Below are positions 1 to 9,730 of a DNA stretch of 64,000 nt, piece by piece; the first letter of the stretch is position 1; every line of letters starts with the position of its first letter. The DNA comes from Rickettsia rhipicephali str. 3-7-female6-CWPP (GTDB lineage Bacteria; Pseudomonadota; Alphaproteobacteria; Rickettsiales; Rickettsiaceae). Below the pieces are notes generated by a model. The model did not search any database and had not been told where the DNA came from. It saw only the letters and a program-made list of their open reading frames with translations. The DNA is taken from NCBI RefSeq assembly GCF_000284075.1, contig NC_017042.1, positions 186,001-250,000 of the forward strand, read 5' to 3'. Position numbers and translations under genes: made by a program.

Positions 1-250
1 AGTTATTCTGATGCAGCGTAGCGGATCGGATGGAATTAGTAGTATAAGCGGCGGTAATAATATGGGAGTAGTCAGTGCTAAAACAGTCGGTAATTTTCTT
101 ACTAAAAGCACTATAATACTTACAACATTATTTTTAATAAATGCAATAGTACTTGCTAACCTTTCCTCAAAAAAGAAATCTGATTTAGTTTCTAAGATTA
201 ATGAAATTGAAGAAAATCAAACAGAAAATAGTTTACCTATAGCTAAGTAG
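1..250 (+). CDS. secG: SecG, preprotein translocase subunit (3' part)
   Basis: The reading frame is already open at position 2, so the gene starts before the window. The visible part reads [14 protein letters not shown], then a glycine/serine/asparagine-rich loop, a second hydrophobic segment around [17 protein letters not shown], and a charged tail. This is the usual SecG arrangement of two membrane helices joined by a polar loop holding the conserved QRS/G-rich motif. SecG is the auxiliary inner-membrane subunit of the SecYEG channel and assists SecA-driven translocation. The final residues are Lys/Glu rich and unremarkable. The first helix and the start lie outside the window. Identification is secure from the loop motif and size. 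Confidence 0.9.
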   Translation, partial: VILMQRSGSDGISSISGGNNMGVVSAKTVGNFLTKSTIILTTLFLINAIVLANLSSKKKSDLVSKINEIEENQTENSLPIAK

Positions 251-335
251 TTACAGCTTTATCTTAGTAATATCTCTCATACTTGTCATTGTCTACCTTT
301 GTTGGTATTGTCGCGTGGATCGGTAAAATCCACTG

Positions 336-407
336 TGTCACCCCGTGGTCAAGCCACGGGGTGACAGATAAAAGTACTGGATTCCTGCTTTTGTGGGAGT
401 GACATAA
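336..407. repeat. Class B palindrome plus class C-like half element
   Basis: Positions 336-366 form a perfect inverted repeat with 13-bp arms (TGTCACCCCGTGG and its complement) and a 5-nt loop. It is followed at 373-407 by a degraded TGGATTCC...GTGACATA segment, the right half of the class C repeat. It sits 86 bp after the secG stop, so the hairpin could also end secG transcripts, although no T-run follows. The rest of 251-533 shows no gene. Confidence 0.75.
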
Positions 408-533
408 CAGGATTCATGTAACAACACCTATAGATCAATGGTATGACATCAGAGAATTTAGTATAGTTTTCAGAACTCCCAATATATATTATTAGAGTAC
501 AGTAATATTTTTGCACCTAAAATAATTTTAGAA

Positions 534-1165
534 ATGTCTATAGAATTTAATATAAAAGAAAAAATTTATATCATTTTATGTACGTTTTTTACAGTCCTTA
601 TTATAAGTAGGAAACTTAATATATCAAAAATTTGTTTACCTTAATATTTTTAATTTTTATATTCTTGAATTATCTATAGGAGCAATTTTTTACCCGTTAA
701 CTTTTTTATTAACGGATTTAATAGCTGAGTTTTACGGTAAAGAAAGAGCCAATTTTTGTGTAAAGCTTGCTATTATTTTTAATATAATAGTAATTTTAAT
801 AATAAGTCTCATGGATAAATTGGAAGCTAGTAATTGGTCTAATGTTGACAACATAACTTTTCATAAAGTCTTTGGTTCATACCATATATCTTTTTTAGCA
901 TCAACTTTTGCCTGTTATATAGCTCAACTTGTTGATATTAATATCTATTTATGGATAAGAAATAATTTTAGTACGGCAATTTCTTTATTTATCGATACTT
1001 TTATTGTAATTGGGATTATGAGTTTATTTAATATTTTTCCTTTTGACCAATTAGGTCATCTTGTACTTAATAGCTATTCATTTAAACTATTTTTTACTAT
1101 ATTTAGTACTCCAGTATTCTAATGCAGGAGTTTGGTTAATAAGCTTATTCATTAAGAAAGGATAA
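534..1165 (+). pseudogene. yhhQ: YhhQ/VUT family (queuosine precursor transporter-like), frameshifted
   Basis: A start ATG at 534 opens MSIEFNIKEKIYIILC, but that frame stops at 642. From about position 605 the family sequence continues in another frame, including the signature LTFLLTDLIAEFYGKERAN, and runs through several hydrophobic helices to a stop at 1120-1122. After a second frame change near 1119 the expected C-terminus (NAGVWLISLFIKKG) ends at 1165. The whole would make about 210 residues, normal for this family (COG1738/DUF165), which imports queuosine precursors in other bacteria. Two independent frameshifts make it a pseudogene here. An internal ATG at 811 gives an open stretch of 103 residues, but this is only the C-terminal half. 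Confidence 0.8.
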
Positions 1166-1187
1166 GCTCTTAGGAAACGCTTATCCT
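1159..1187. terminator. Hairpin between convergent yhhQ remnant and sca2
   Basis: AGGATAAGC and GCTTATCCT form a 9-bp stem with an 11-nt loop. It lies just beyond the yhhQ remnant on the plus strand and 24 bp beyond the sca2 stop on the minus strand, where a short pyrimidine run (TTTCTT) follows. Position and symmetry suggest a bidirectional terminator; the weak T-run keeps confidence moderate. Confidence 0.5.
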
Positions 1188-1210
1188 GATTTAAATTTTC
1201 TATTGGTGAT

Positions 1211-4200
1211 TTACAAATTGACTTTTAGTTTAATAAGTCCTTGATGGCTTTGATACTTTTTATGCGTATAATAATTATACTCAAGTAGAACATTTATATT
1301 TTTTCTACTCATAAGTATATTACTACCGATATTATATCCAAGCTTAGGTTGTTTTGGTATAATAATTTTTTCTTGTAATGTTTGTCCTTTAAAAGTCGCT
1401 TTTGCATTAACTTTTGTATTTTTATTATTGAAGTGATGCTCAATATTACCATACAAACTTGGTGTTAATACTATATTGTTTGTGGTCACTATAGGCTTAA
1501 ACACTATTTTACCGCCAAGGCTACTTTCAAATGATTGATTTGATTTCTTTTGAATCATGAGATTTTCTATATCTACATTATACTCTTTATAATTGCTAGC
1601 TCTTGAATAATCATATTTAAAACCGATATTAGGAATAAAATATAAATCGTATTTTGTACGATATTTATAATTTAATAAAGTTTGAAAACTTAAATTATTG
1701 TTTTGATATTTTCCAATTATATTATTAATGCTTTTAGATCTATTCTTAATATAATTATGACCGTAAGATGTTATAGCCTGCAATGAGAAACCTTTAATTA
1801 GTTCTTTTAGACCGTAAATGCTTAAAAGATGACCGTTAACTGTTGTTTTCCCTAGTTTTTTATTATATTTAATTAGGGATTCCAAACGGCTATAAGCTAT
1901 TCCTATAACATCATGACTATTGATGAATTCAGCATCAGTCCCGATAGTTATGCCGGTTGTACAACTTTGATATTTTGGAATGTTCTTCCAAGTTTCTTGT
2001 GTGTTGATGCCGTATAAGCCGCTAATCCATACCCCTCTGTTTATACTAGCTTCTTCATCACCGGCCCCTATTGCAGCAACCTTTAATCTATCACTTAAAA
2101 TATTATAGTGAACAGGTTTGTGAAGAGTTGAAGTCGCCTTAACTAATATTGCTACTTTCCTACTAGTGTCATCAGATACCTGTTGTCTCTGTGTCGCCTC
2201 ATCTTGTTCTGTAATTGCTTCAGTTTTGAATGACACATCGATAGCTTCATCTTTGCTTTCTAAAACTATATCTTTTTTTAATTCTTCGTCAGTGATGCTA
2301 TTGCTTTCTTCTAATTCTTCTTCATCAGTTTCATACCCTTTATCGTCTTCATCACTAGATCTTAATGCTAGAAGTGATTTTTTGTCATCTGATTCATCAG
2401 TTTCATACCCTTTATCGTCTTCATCACTAGATCTTAATACTAGAAGTGATTTTTTGTCATCTGATTCATCAGTTTCATACCCTTTATCGTTTTCATCACT
2501 AGATCTTAATGCTAGAAGTGATTTTTTGTCATCTGATGATTTATCATTTTTGCTATCGTTAGAACAGAATAATCTCGGTGATAAAACGGTTTTGGAATCA
2601 GATTGCTCTGACTTTTTATTACTATCTTCAGGTTGTGTATCATCCTTTGTTGAGGATTCGTCATTTGTGGTTTCGTTTTTTTGTTGGAATAATCGTAATG
2701 TTTTCAGATCTAAACGTCCTATTGTCTCTTCATTGTTACTATTTTCTGATTGAATATCACTACCATATTTTTGTTCTAATTCAGTAGACTCTACTAGTAA
2801 TTGTGCAACAAATAGAAACAATTCTTTATCTTTTGCTAATTCCAAAAGTTGAGAAGTATAAATATTACGTACTTCTTGTCCTATTTCAGTTCTAGGACCT
2901 ATAAAATCAGAGTTAGCAGTATTAAATGCCTCTTTTACCGCTTCTTCTGGATATTTTGTCAATTGCTGTGTATAAATATTATGTATTTTTTGTTCTAGTT
3001 TAGTTCTAGGATCTATAAAATCAGAGTCAACGGAAGTAAACGCCTCCGTTAATTTTTTGCTAAGTATAATATCATCTTTAACATATTTAATAAATTCTTT
3101 ATCTTTTGCTAATTCCAAAAGTTTAGAAGTATAAATATTATGTACTTCTTGCCCTATTTCAGTTCTAGGACCTATAAAGCTAGAGTGCATAGTGTCGGCT
3201 GCTTCTTGGATTTTTGCAAAATACTTATTATTTTGATGAGCTTTAGGTAATTTTTTTGAATGCTCAAATGCTACTGATTCCACTATAGCTTTTTTTAATA
3301 AATTGGCATCAGAGTATTTTGCTTTATGTCCTGCTGCTTTTTGTCCTGATAAAGCAAATTCTTTATATCTTACAGCTATATCAGAGCTAAAGTTATAAAT
3401 TTTTGGAGTTGTTTTAAAAGTAGATGTATTTGCATTGGATTTAGTAATCCCTAAACTTTTTAGATAAGCTAATTCCAAATCTTGTGAATCAGACGGCAGT
3501 GGCGGTGGCGGTGGTGGCATGTTTCCGGTATGGATGTGTTTTTTAGCTTTTTCTTGCGAGCACTCGTGAAGAGCTTTTAATATTATAGGCATATTTAATT
3601 TTCTAGTAAGAATTCTTATTTGTTCATTACTCATGCCTGTAAATGAAGGCAAAGCTAATCTTAATTGATCTAAATTATTATTACCTGTTAGTTTGATAGT
3701 AGTAGCGTTTAAAAACTCTTGTAATAATTCGGGTTTTTTTTCCTTTACTATAGCAATAAACGCATGTTGAGGTAAATTTGCTGTAATTAATTCTTCAAAT
3801 TTTATTGTGCTTAAAATAGCTGTTCTTAAATCATCAAGTTTAGCCTGTGCTTGATCAGAATTAATTGTTTTTCTTAAGTGTGTATCTTCTGTTATTAAAA
3901 AAGTAGCTTGTTGTGCTGTAGTTAATATATGAGGGTTGTTAATTAACTCTTCGACTCTATTACCAAATATATCTTGATCGAAGTATTGTGCATTAGTATA
4001 GGCAAATTCTAATTGTTCAAACGGATTTTGTTTGCTCTGTAACTCTCTAATCAATTCTGATTTATTGAATTCAAGTTTAATAGGTCTCTTTAATTCTCCA
4101 GATATTTTACATGACGATAATAAAATACGTTTTACTGCATCATCAGTGTCTTCATTGAAAAGATTTTTAATTATCTCTTCGCTTGTTGTTGTTTTCTTAC

Positions 4201-6811
4201 CATTTACGGTTATATCTTGTATATATGGGTCTTGAACAAGAGTGTTAAAAGCTTCTTTAGCTTTTTCTGCGATTTCAGGGGTTGAAATGCTAAATAAATT
4301 TACAAGAGTTTTCGCGTCAGCTCCTTGGTTGGCGTATGATTCTGTTAATATTTGACGTATAACATTTGTAAGATCAGCTTGTCTTTTTATAAGCTGATCT
4401 TGTAAATCATAAGCTTTTTTACCTCCTGTCTCAGTTCTATATGCTGCATATAATTTGGCATAAGCTGTCTCTGGCGTGCTTCTGTCTGTGCTGGTGGTTG
4501 CACTAGGAGTTGTAGGTTGAAGTGGTACTTTTGGTTGAACAGTAGTATTGCGAGTAAACTGAATATATAATGAATGTATGTGAGGATATTCTGCTTGTAA
4601 CTTATTTAAATCAAAATTGTTAGAGTTGCTACTAAAGTCTTGAGAATTTAAGGGAGGTGGTGGGGGTGGCATGCTTCCATTTAGTGGTAGAGGAGGCGGA
4701 TTTGGAATACCCCCGTTTAGTGGTAGAGGAGGCGGATTTGGAATACCCCCGTTTAGCGGTAGAGGTGGTGGATTCGGAATGCCGCTTTGTGTTTGTTCTA
4801 AATTATTTGCATTATTACCTACTGCTAACCCTAAAATTTTATTGGTTTCATTGCTGAGTATGTTACTATCAGATAATATTACTTTAATTGCTGAATTTAA
4901 TGTTTGTTTATTTAATGCTTTGGCTAGTTTAATCATATCGTCTTTAGTTAAACTATCTATTATTAGCCCTTTATTTTTTAGTTCTATATTTATTTCTTTT
5001 ACTATTTCTGGTGTTAAAATATAGGTGCTTTTTACAATATGCGGCTGCATTTTGTTTTTTAACTCTAATTGCAGAGCTAAAAAGTTTTCTACTGAACTCT
5101 TATCTTTACTTGCTGCTAGTTTGATAAGATCTAATCGTGCCTTTTCTTCAAATTGACTATTAGATATATTTCGTGTTGCATAGTCTTGAATTCTTTCAGT
5201 AAATTTAGTTTTTTCTTCAGAAGAACTATTTTCTAATAATTTTTTTAAAATAGGTCTATTTTTAACGTCAATATTGGTATTGAAATCTAATTGTCCCGTA
5301 TTATTGCTAAATAATACCCTTTGAATAGTATCATCATTAAAATCACTTAAGATAGTCGTTACTGCTTCTTGTTTATAACTACTATCTACTTCAAGATTTA
5401 ATGCTGCTATAGGATTTGTTTTAATAAGATTTTTAAATTCTTCAATATTTTCTTCTTGTTGTATTATTCTATTTATATTGTGTTGAGACTGCGTTAAATT
5501 ACCCTTATTTTTTTTATGATTAAAGTGAGTTTTAAAAGTACTTATAGGATCAAAAAAATATGGTTGTTTCTCTTTTCTACCCGTGAAAATCCCTGAAGAT
5601 GTTCTTGAAACCCCTGAAGATGTTTCTGTATTATGTGTACCTTGATTTGACATATACCAATTGTGTTTGCTTCCGCTCTTTTTTTGAGAGTGTCCGGCAG
5701 ACTGTTTAGTAGTAGTATCATTGTTGTTTAGCAACTGCTTTGCGTCTATTCCGGCTCTTATTTGGTGTATATAAGAATTTGCTTTTATGTCCTCTATCTT
5801 AAATTCATTCATTAATTCGTCAGCGTTAGGGATAATATTATTATCTATATAGTACGATTTTTTACCAAGCATCATCTGAGTTGCTATTGATGCGATATAG
5901 TTTGTTGCCTCATCTTTATCAGCACCAAATTTCTTCTCTAGCTCTTTTTCTGTAGGAATACTATTATCAGCTATATATTGTGGCTTTTCTTTGTCCATAA
6001 CTTTAAGTCTTATTGACTTAATATAGTCGTCTCTATTATCACCACGAGATATACCAAACCTATTTTTTAACTCTTTTTTTGTAGGAATATGGCTATCGGC
6101 TATATATTGTCCCTTTGCGTTTTCCATAATTTCAGTTCTTATTGAAGCAACAAAAGATTCTGCATCATCTTTATTCATGTTAAGAGCAGTCCTTACTTCT
6201 TTCATTTCAGGGATAATATCATTATCAACATAATGTTTGTATTTAATATCTCTGTTTATTAAGCTGATATATAGCTCGATTACCGCTTTTTTGTCTTTTT
6301 CTGTACGACGTACCTTTTGATCGTTTTCTACATTATTGTCTATTTTGCTAGGGTCATAACTTATTCCAAGATTTGTTGCTGCTTCTATATATGTAGGAAC
6401 TACACCTTGATTAATATATTCTTGTTTTTTTGTATCAAAATCCTGTTGTTTTATTCTTTCGATGTATAATAAAATTTTAGCTCTTGCTTGTCTTGCTTTA
6501 TGTCTAGTTTTATCTACAAAACTTGATAAATCTGTTTCCTTATAATTTATTCCTAGATCATCTTGTGCTTGAGTAAAACTAGGAACTAAATCTGCTTCTT
6601 GCCATTTTTTGATTTTTTCATTTGGAGTCAAATTGTCCCAAATGTTTTGTTGTTGTTTTAAATTGTACTTTTCCCATGTCGGGGTTTTACTAACTAAATC
6701 TTTAAAGTTTGCCGCTCTAGCACTTGTACTTAAAAAGCTACTAGTCAACAAACATATTGACATGAAAAAAGTTAAAACATATTTTTTTGAGTAGGAATTT
6801 TGTAAATTCAT
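1211..6811 (-). CDS. sca2: Sca2 autotransporter, formin-like actin nucleator
   Basis: This 1866-residue surface protein has a signal peptide (about residues 1-33, ending STSARA). Its N-terminal region of about 50-residue repeats shows recurring YIxDxxIP(T)xxEL motifs (roughly residues 60-360). A proline-rich tract near 680-725 carries three copies of GIPNPPPLPLNG, and a second PPPPPP tract lies near 1095. Three diverged repeats around RTEIGQEVxNIYT follow, then an acidic region with a 24-residue tandem repeat (about 1425-1495). The C-terminal 280 residues look like an autotransporter beta-barrel (many aromatic-alternating strands, ending KVNL). This order matches Sca2 of spotted fever rickettsiae, which is known to nucleate and elongate actin for motility and is carried to the surface by its own barrel. 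The start has a GAGG ribosome site 8 nt upstream and a good promoter behind it. The frame is intact, so the protein is probably functional. Confidence 0.95.
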   Translation of the reverse strand: MNLQNSYSKKYVLTFFMSICLLTSSFLSTSARAANFKDLVSKTPTWEKYNLKQQQNIWDNLTPNEKIKKWQEADLVPSFTQAQDDLGINYKETDLSSFVDKTRHKARQARAKILLYIERIKQQDFDTKKQEYINQGVVPTYIEAATNLGISYDPSKIDNNVENDQKVRRTEKDKKAVIELYISLINRDIKYKHYVDNDIIPEMKEVRTALNMNKDDAESFVASIRTEIMENAKGQYIADSHIPTKKELKNRFGISRGDNRDDYIKSIRLKVMDKEKPQYIADNSIPTEKELEKKFGADKDEATNYIASIATQMMLGKKSYYIDNNIIPNADELMNEFKIEDIKANSYIHQIRAGIDAKQLLNNNDTTTKQSAGHSQKKSGSKHNWYMSNQGTHNTETSSGVSRTSSGIFTGRKEKQPYFFDPISTFKTHFNHKKNKGNLTQSQHNINRIIQQEENIEEFKNLIKTNPIAALNLEVDSSYKQEAVTTILSDFNDDTIQRVLFSNNTGQLDFNTNIDVKNRPILKKLLENSSSEEKTKFTERIQDYATRNISNSQFEEKARLDLIKLAASKDKSSVENFLALQLELKNKMQPHIVKSTYILTPEIVKEINIELKNKGLIIDSLTKDDMIKLAKALNKQTLNSAIKVILSDSNILSNETNKILGLAVGNNANNLEQTQSGIPNPPPLPLNGGIPNPPPLPLNGGIPNPPPLPLNGSMPPPPPPLNSQDFSSNSNNFDLNKLQAEYPHIHSLYIQFTRNTTVQPKVPLQPTTPSATTSTDRSTPETAYAKLYAAYRTETGGKKAYDLQDQLIKRQADLTNVIRQILTESYANQGADAKTLVNLFSISTPEIAEKAKEAFNTLVQDPYIQDITVNGKKTTTSEEIIKNLFNEDTDDAVKRILLSSCKISGELKRPIKLEFNKSELIRELQSKQNPFEQLEFAYTNAQYFDQDIFGNRVEELINNPHILTTAQQATFLITEDTHLRKTINSDQAQAKLDDLRTAILSTIKFEELITANLPQHAFIAIVKEKKPELLQEFLNATTIKLTGNNNLDQLRLALPSFTGMSNEQIRILTRKLNMPIILKALHECSQEKAKKHIHTGNMPPPPPPLPSDSQDLELAYLKSLGITKSNANTSTFKTTPKIYNFSSDIAVRYKEFALSGQKAAGHKAKYSDANLLKKAIVESVAFEHSKKLPKAHQNNKYFAKIQEAADTMHSSFIGPRTEIGQEVHNIYTSKLLELAKDKEFIKYVKDDIILSKKLTEAFTSVDSDFIDPRTKLEQKIHNIYTQQLTKYPEEAVKEAFNTANSDFIGPRTEIGQEVRNIYTSQLLELAKDKELFLFVAQLLVESTELEQKYGSDIQSENSNNEETIGRLDLKTLRLFQQKNETTNDESSTKDDTQPEDSNKKSEQSDSKTVLSPRLFCSNDSKNDKSSDDKKSLLALRSSDENDKGYETDESDDKKSLLVLRSSDEDDKGYETDESDDKKSLLALRSSDEDDKGYETDEEELEESNSITDEELKKDIVLESKDEAIDVSFKTEAITEQDEATQRQQVSDDTSRKVAILVKATSTLHKPVHYNILSDRLKVAAIGAGDEEASINRGVWISGLYGINTQETWKNIPKYQSCTTGITIGTDAEFINSHDVIGIAYSRLESLIKYNKKLGKTTVNGHLLSIYGLKELIKGFSLQAITSYGHNYIKNRSKSINNIIGKYQNNNLSFQTLLNYKYRTKYDLYFIPNIGFKYDYSRASNYKEYNVDIENLMIQKKSNQSFESSLGGKIVFKPIVTTNNIVLTPSLYGNIEHHFNNKNTKVNAKATFKGQTLQEKIIIPKQPKLGYNIGSNILMSRKNINVLLEYNYYTHKKYQSHQGLIKLKVNL
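2324..2536 (-). repeat. 72-bp tandem repeat within sca2
   Basis: Three near-identical 72-bp units lie in tandem (starting near 2324, 2396 and 2468). Each encodes 24 residues containing DDKKSLLALRSSDE and KGYETDES. The unit is a multiple of three, so copy-number change would keep the frame. Differences between copies are single substitutions (ALRSS/VLRSS, DEDD/DEND), which implies recent duplication. Confidence 0.9.
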
Positions 6812-6855
6812 TCAAACCTCGATTAGTTATTATTTTTTTAATATAAACGAGGCGA

Positions 6856-6884
6856 GTTATATAATATTTGTTAACTTATGTAAA
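6856..6884 (-). promoter_or_regulatory. Putative sca2 promoter
   Basis: On the minus strand TTTACA (6884-6879) and TATAAC (6861-6856) are separated by exactly 17 bp, a good sigma-70 match. The implied start of transcription leaves a leader of about 38 nt before the sca2 ATG at 6811, with GAGG placed correctly. Match is by eye only. Confidence 0.55.
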
Positions 6885-6957
6885 CTATTAATTACTAATA
6901 TTTATTAACCAATGAATTTTTTAGCCAAAATATGTTTAATATATCACATACTAATGT

Positions 6958-6993
6958 ATACTCCGAATTTTAAACTTTTTTCAAAAGGAGTAT
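6958..6993. other. Inverted repeat upstream of cysS
   Basis: ATACTCC and GGAGTAT flank 22 AT-rich bases, 50 bp before the cysS start. It could be a leader hairpin or a remnant of the intergenic repeats. No T-box features are visible. Confidence 0.3.
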
Positions 6994-7043
6994 GTTAATA
7001 ATACTTTTGAAAGAAATGTACTTCAGTTTTTGGTAAATAAAAT

Positions 7044-8423
7044 ATGCAAATTCAATTTCACTTATATAACACTTTGAGCCGTACTAAAGAGGTTTTTAAT
7101 CCTCAAGATCAAGCTAACGTAAAAATGTATGTATGTGGACCGACTGTTTATGATAATCCTCATATAGGTAATGGTAGGTCGGGAGTAGTATATGATTTAC
7201 TTTATCGTATAGTTATAAAAATATTCGGTGAGAAGACAGTAAAATATGTACGTAACATTACGAATGTTGACGATAAAATTATCGATAGAGCTGAACTACT
7301 TGGTGTTACTATTGATGAGTTGACTGATAAAGTTACGAAAGAGTTTCATAAAAATATGGCATATTTAGGTTGTATGCTACCTAGTATTGAGCCGAAAGCT
7401 ACAAAGCATACTGATGTAATGATCGCAATAATAGAACGCTTAATAGCAAAAGAGTACGCATATGTTGCTGATAATCATGTTTATTTTGATGTTTTATCAG
7501 CTCCAAATTATACGGAATTATCTAACCGAAATTTAGAAGAAATGTTTGAGGGAGTACATGTAGAAAATAGTAAAGCCAAAAAAAATCCACAAGATTTTGT
7601 ATTATGGAAACCGGCAAAGCAAAATGAACCGGCAAATATGAATTTTGAAAGCCCCTGGGGACTTGGTCGCCCTGGATGGCATATTGAATGTTCAGCCATG
7701 AGCTACAAATATTTAGGTGAGAATTTTGATATTCACGGCGGCGGAGTAGATTTAATCTTTCCGCATCATACCAATGAGATTGCTCAAAGTAGATGTGCTT
7801 TTCCAAGTTCTACCTATGCTAAATATTGGGTACATAATGGGTTTCTAACGGTTAACGGTGAGAAAATGAGTAAATCTCTTGGTAATTTTATTACCATAAG
7901 GGATTTAATGGATAAACAAATTCAAGGAGAAGTAGTAAGGTTATTTTTATTAAGTAGTCACTATAGGCGTCCTCTTGATTATAATGATAAAGCTATAGAA
8001 GATGCTAAGAAAACTTTAGATTATTGGTATAGAGCTATAGAAAATATTAATGTGCAGAAAATAGATTTACCTCATGATTTCATGCAAAGCTTACTTGATG
8101 ATATGAATACGCCGCTTGCCGTTAAAATAATTAATGACTACGCTAAAGGTGTTTTTATTTCTAAAACTGAAGAAGAAAGGCAGCTTAACGCCTCTGCTAT
8201 TATTACTTGTGCTAATTTTATTGGTTTAATGAATAAGACCCCACACGAGTGGTTTAATAGCGGTGTGGATGAACTCTATATAAATGAGTTTGTAAATAAG
8301 CGTTTGGAAGCAAAAAAACAAAAAAATTGGTTATTAGCCGATCAAATTCGTAACCAGTTATTAGAGGAAAAAGTAATTCTAGAAGATCAACCTGACGGTA
8401 CTACTATTTGGCGCAAAGAATAA
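7044..8423 (+). CDS. cysS: Cysteinyl-tRNA synthetase
   Basis: This class I aminoacyl-tRNA synthetase charges tRNA-Cys with cysteine in the cytoplasm. The N-terminus has the family pattern [16 protein letters not shown], with the zinc/substrate cysteine and the HIGH-type signature written HIGN. The second zinc-site segment GWHIECSAM and the FPHHTNE motif lie near residues 205-245, and the KMSKSLGN loop is near residue 273. Length (459) is typical. The start gives [14 protein letters not shown], which aligns with the usual first strand. Its ribosome site is weak, common in this genome. The gene stands alone between divergent sca2 and rpsB and is intact. Confidence 0.96.
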   Translation: MQIQFHLYNTLSRTKEVFNPQDQANVKMYVCGPTVYDNPHIGNGRSGVVYDLLYRIVIKIFGEKTVKYVRNITNVDDKIIDRAELLGVTIDELTDKVTKEFHKNMAYLGCMLPSIEPKATKHTDVMIAIIERLIAKEYAYVADNHVYFDVLSAPNYTELSNRNLEEMFEGVHVENSKAKKNPQDFVLWKPAKQNEPANMNFESPWGLGRPGWHIECSAMSYKYLGENFDIHGGGVDLIFPHHTNEIAQSRCAFPSSTYAKYWVHNGFLTVNGEKMSKSLGNFITIRDLMDKQIQGEVVRLFLLSSHYRRPLDYNDKAIEDAKKTLDYWYRAIENINVQKIDLPHDFMQSLLDDMNTPLAVKIINDYAKGVFISKTEEERQLNASAIITCANFIGLMNKTPHEWFNSGVDELYINEFVNKRLEAKKQKNWLLADQIRNQLLEEKVILEDQPDGTTIWRKE

Positions 8424-8472
8424 AAGCTTGTAAATTACGCAATATGCGTATATAATTTATAGGCTTATAAGT

Positions 8473-8565
8473 CGTCATTGTGAGGAAATATATGTAATAA
8501 TTGACGAAGCAATCTCAGGGTATTTGATGAGATTGCCACGCAGCCTACGGCTGCTCGCAATGACG
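8473..8565. repeat. Class A palindromic repeat
   Basis: It begins CGTCATTGTGAGGAAAT and ends CTCGCAATGACG, with internal arms GAAGCAATCTCAGG and TGAGATTGCC. It is one of about ten copies in the window, all between genes except the one at 58434. It may act as a hairpin after cysS. Confidence 0.85.
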
Positions 8566-8595
8566 ATTATCCAAAACTTAAGCAAAAAATTCACA

Positions 8596-8635
8596 CGTAA
8601 GATATATGTTAGTTCATTAGAATGGGCATCTTACG
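8596..8635 (+). promoter_or_regulatory. Putative rpsB leader hairpin
   Basis: CGTAAGAT (8596-8603) pairs perfectly with ATCTTACG (8628-8635). The 3' arm ends immediately before a strong GGAGG (8635-8639). A stem touching the ribosome site of a ribosomal-protein operon could mediate autogenous control by S2, as is known for rpsB leaders in other bacteria. The structure is seen; the function is inferred. Confidence 0.4.
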
Positions 8636-8666
8636 GAGGTATAAACTAACAATGGAGAATTTAAAA

Positions 8667-9533
8667 ATGTCAAAAATACCATCTGTTAACATTAAAGAAT
8701 TATTAGATGCGGGCGTGCATTTCGGTCACAAGACCTCACGCTGGAATCCTAAAATGGCATCTTATATATATGGTGAACGTGATGATGTTCATATAATCGA
8801 TTTAAGACAGAGTGTCGCTTTAATGAGTGTTGCTTTGAATGCAATATATGAAACCGTAAAAAAAGACGGTAAAATATTATTTGTAAGTACTAAAATACAG
8901 GCAAGCGATATTATAGCGGAATATGCCGAAAAATGCGGACAGTATTACGTAAATCATAGATGGCTTGGTGGTATGCTAACTAACTGGAAAACTATTGCGG
9001 GTTCAATAGAAAAGCTAAATAAGTTAGACAAAACCTTAGAAAACGAAGAAGCACTTATGGGTTATACTAAGAAAGAGATACTCGATATGAGCCGTAAGAA
9101 AGATAAATTACTTCTATCTCTTGCCGGTATTAGAAATCTTAATTCTAAACCTGATCTTCTAGTAGTTATTGACACTAATAAAGAGCATATCGCAATTAAT
9201 GAAGCGGTAAAGCTTAATGTTCCTATAGTTGCAGTAGTTGATACTAATTCTAATCCTGATAATGTAGATTATCCGATTCCGGGTAATGATGATTCTATAA
9301 GATCAATAAGACTTTATTGTAGTTTATTTGCAGATGCGGCATTACAAGGACTTGAAGAATCAATGAAAGTTTCAGGAGTTGATATGGGTGCTATGCAAGA
9401 GCATACAGATAAGGCGTTAACTTCTAAAAATGTTTCTAAATTAAAACAAGCTAAAAAATTCTCTAAAACGAAAAATATTGATGAAGAGACAAATACAGAA
9501 TTTGAGCAAGCATTAAATGATGAAAAATTCTGA
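8667..9533 (+). CDS. rpsB: 30S ribosomal protein S2
   Basis: The sequence [20 protein letters not shown], then [10 protein letters not shown], identifies S2 at once. The [10 protein letters not shown] and PIVAVVDTN segments and the C-terminal coiled region are all present. S2 binds late to the small subunit near the S1 site. I place the start at 8667, the family-typical MSKIPS, with GGAG 9 nt upstream. In-frame ATGs at 8652 and 8622 would add 5 or 15 residues, and the strongest Shine-Dalgarno (GGAGG at 8635) fits 8652, so the exact start is uncertain. The C-terminal end (ALNDEKF) appears slightly shorter than in my memory of other rickettsial S2 proteins. It is followed by tsf, the usual rpsB-tsf pairing. 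Confidence 0.96.
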   Translation: MSKIPSVNIKELLDAGVHFGHKTSRWNPKMASYIYGERDDVHIIDLRQSVALMSVALNAIYETVKKDGKILFVSTKIQASDIIAEYAEKCGQYYVNHRWLGGMLTNWKTIAGSIEKLNKLDKTLENEEALMGYTKKEILDMSRKKDKLLLSLAGIRNLNSKPDLLVVIDTNKEHIAINEAVKLNVPIVAVVDTNSNPDNVDYPIPGNDDSIRSIRLYCSLFADAALQGLEESMKVSGVDMGAMQEHTDKALTSKNVSKLKQAKKFSKTKNIDEETNTEFEQALNDEKF

Positions 9534-9571
9534 TAATGCATAAGTGTTGTTGCATGGATCGGCTTTCCCAT

Positions 9572-9669
9572 TGTCATCCCGCGACTTGATCGCGGGATCC
9601 AGCTTAAAATACTAATATTAGTATTTTAAATTGTTTTTATGGACCCCAGGAGCAAGCCACGGGGTGACA
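9572..9669. repeat. Class B composite palindrome between rpsB and tsf
   Basis: The left arm TGTCATCCCGCGAC...GCGGGATCCAG is itself palindromic, and so is the right arm CCCAGGAGC...CACGGGGTGACA. Between them lies AATACTAATATTAGTATT, a central palindrome. A near-identical composite lies at 10751-10847 after tsf, so tsf is bracketed by two copies. Confidence 0.85.
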
Positions 9670-9730
9670 CCGAGGTCGTTCTTCGAGCCACAACCCAAGC
9701 CAAATATAATAATTAAGGAGAAAGTAAGGT

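Noticed and set aside
2166-2753. Long plus-strand open frame rich in serine opposite sca2
   Set aside because: It is the antisense of the acidic repeat region of sca2; the Ser/Leu pattern is the mirror of Asp/Glu/Ser codons and there is no ribosome site.
6958-6993. T-box riboswitch before cysS
   Set aside because: Only a 7-bp inverted repeat is present; there is no T-box sequence or terminator/antiterminator pair, and T-boxes are not expected in this group.
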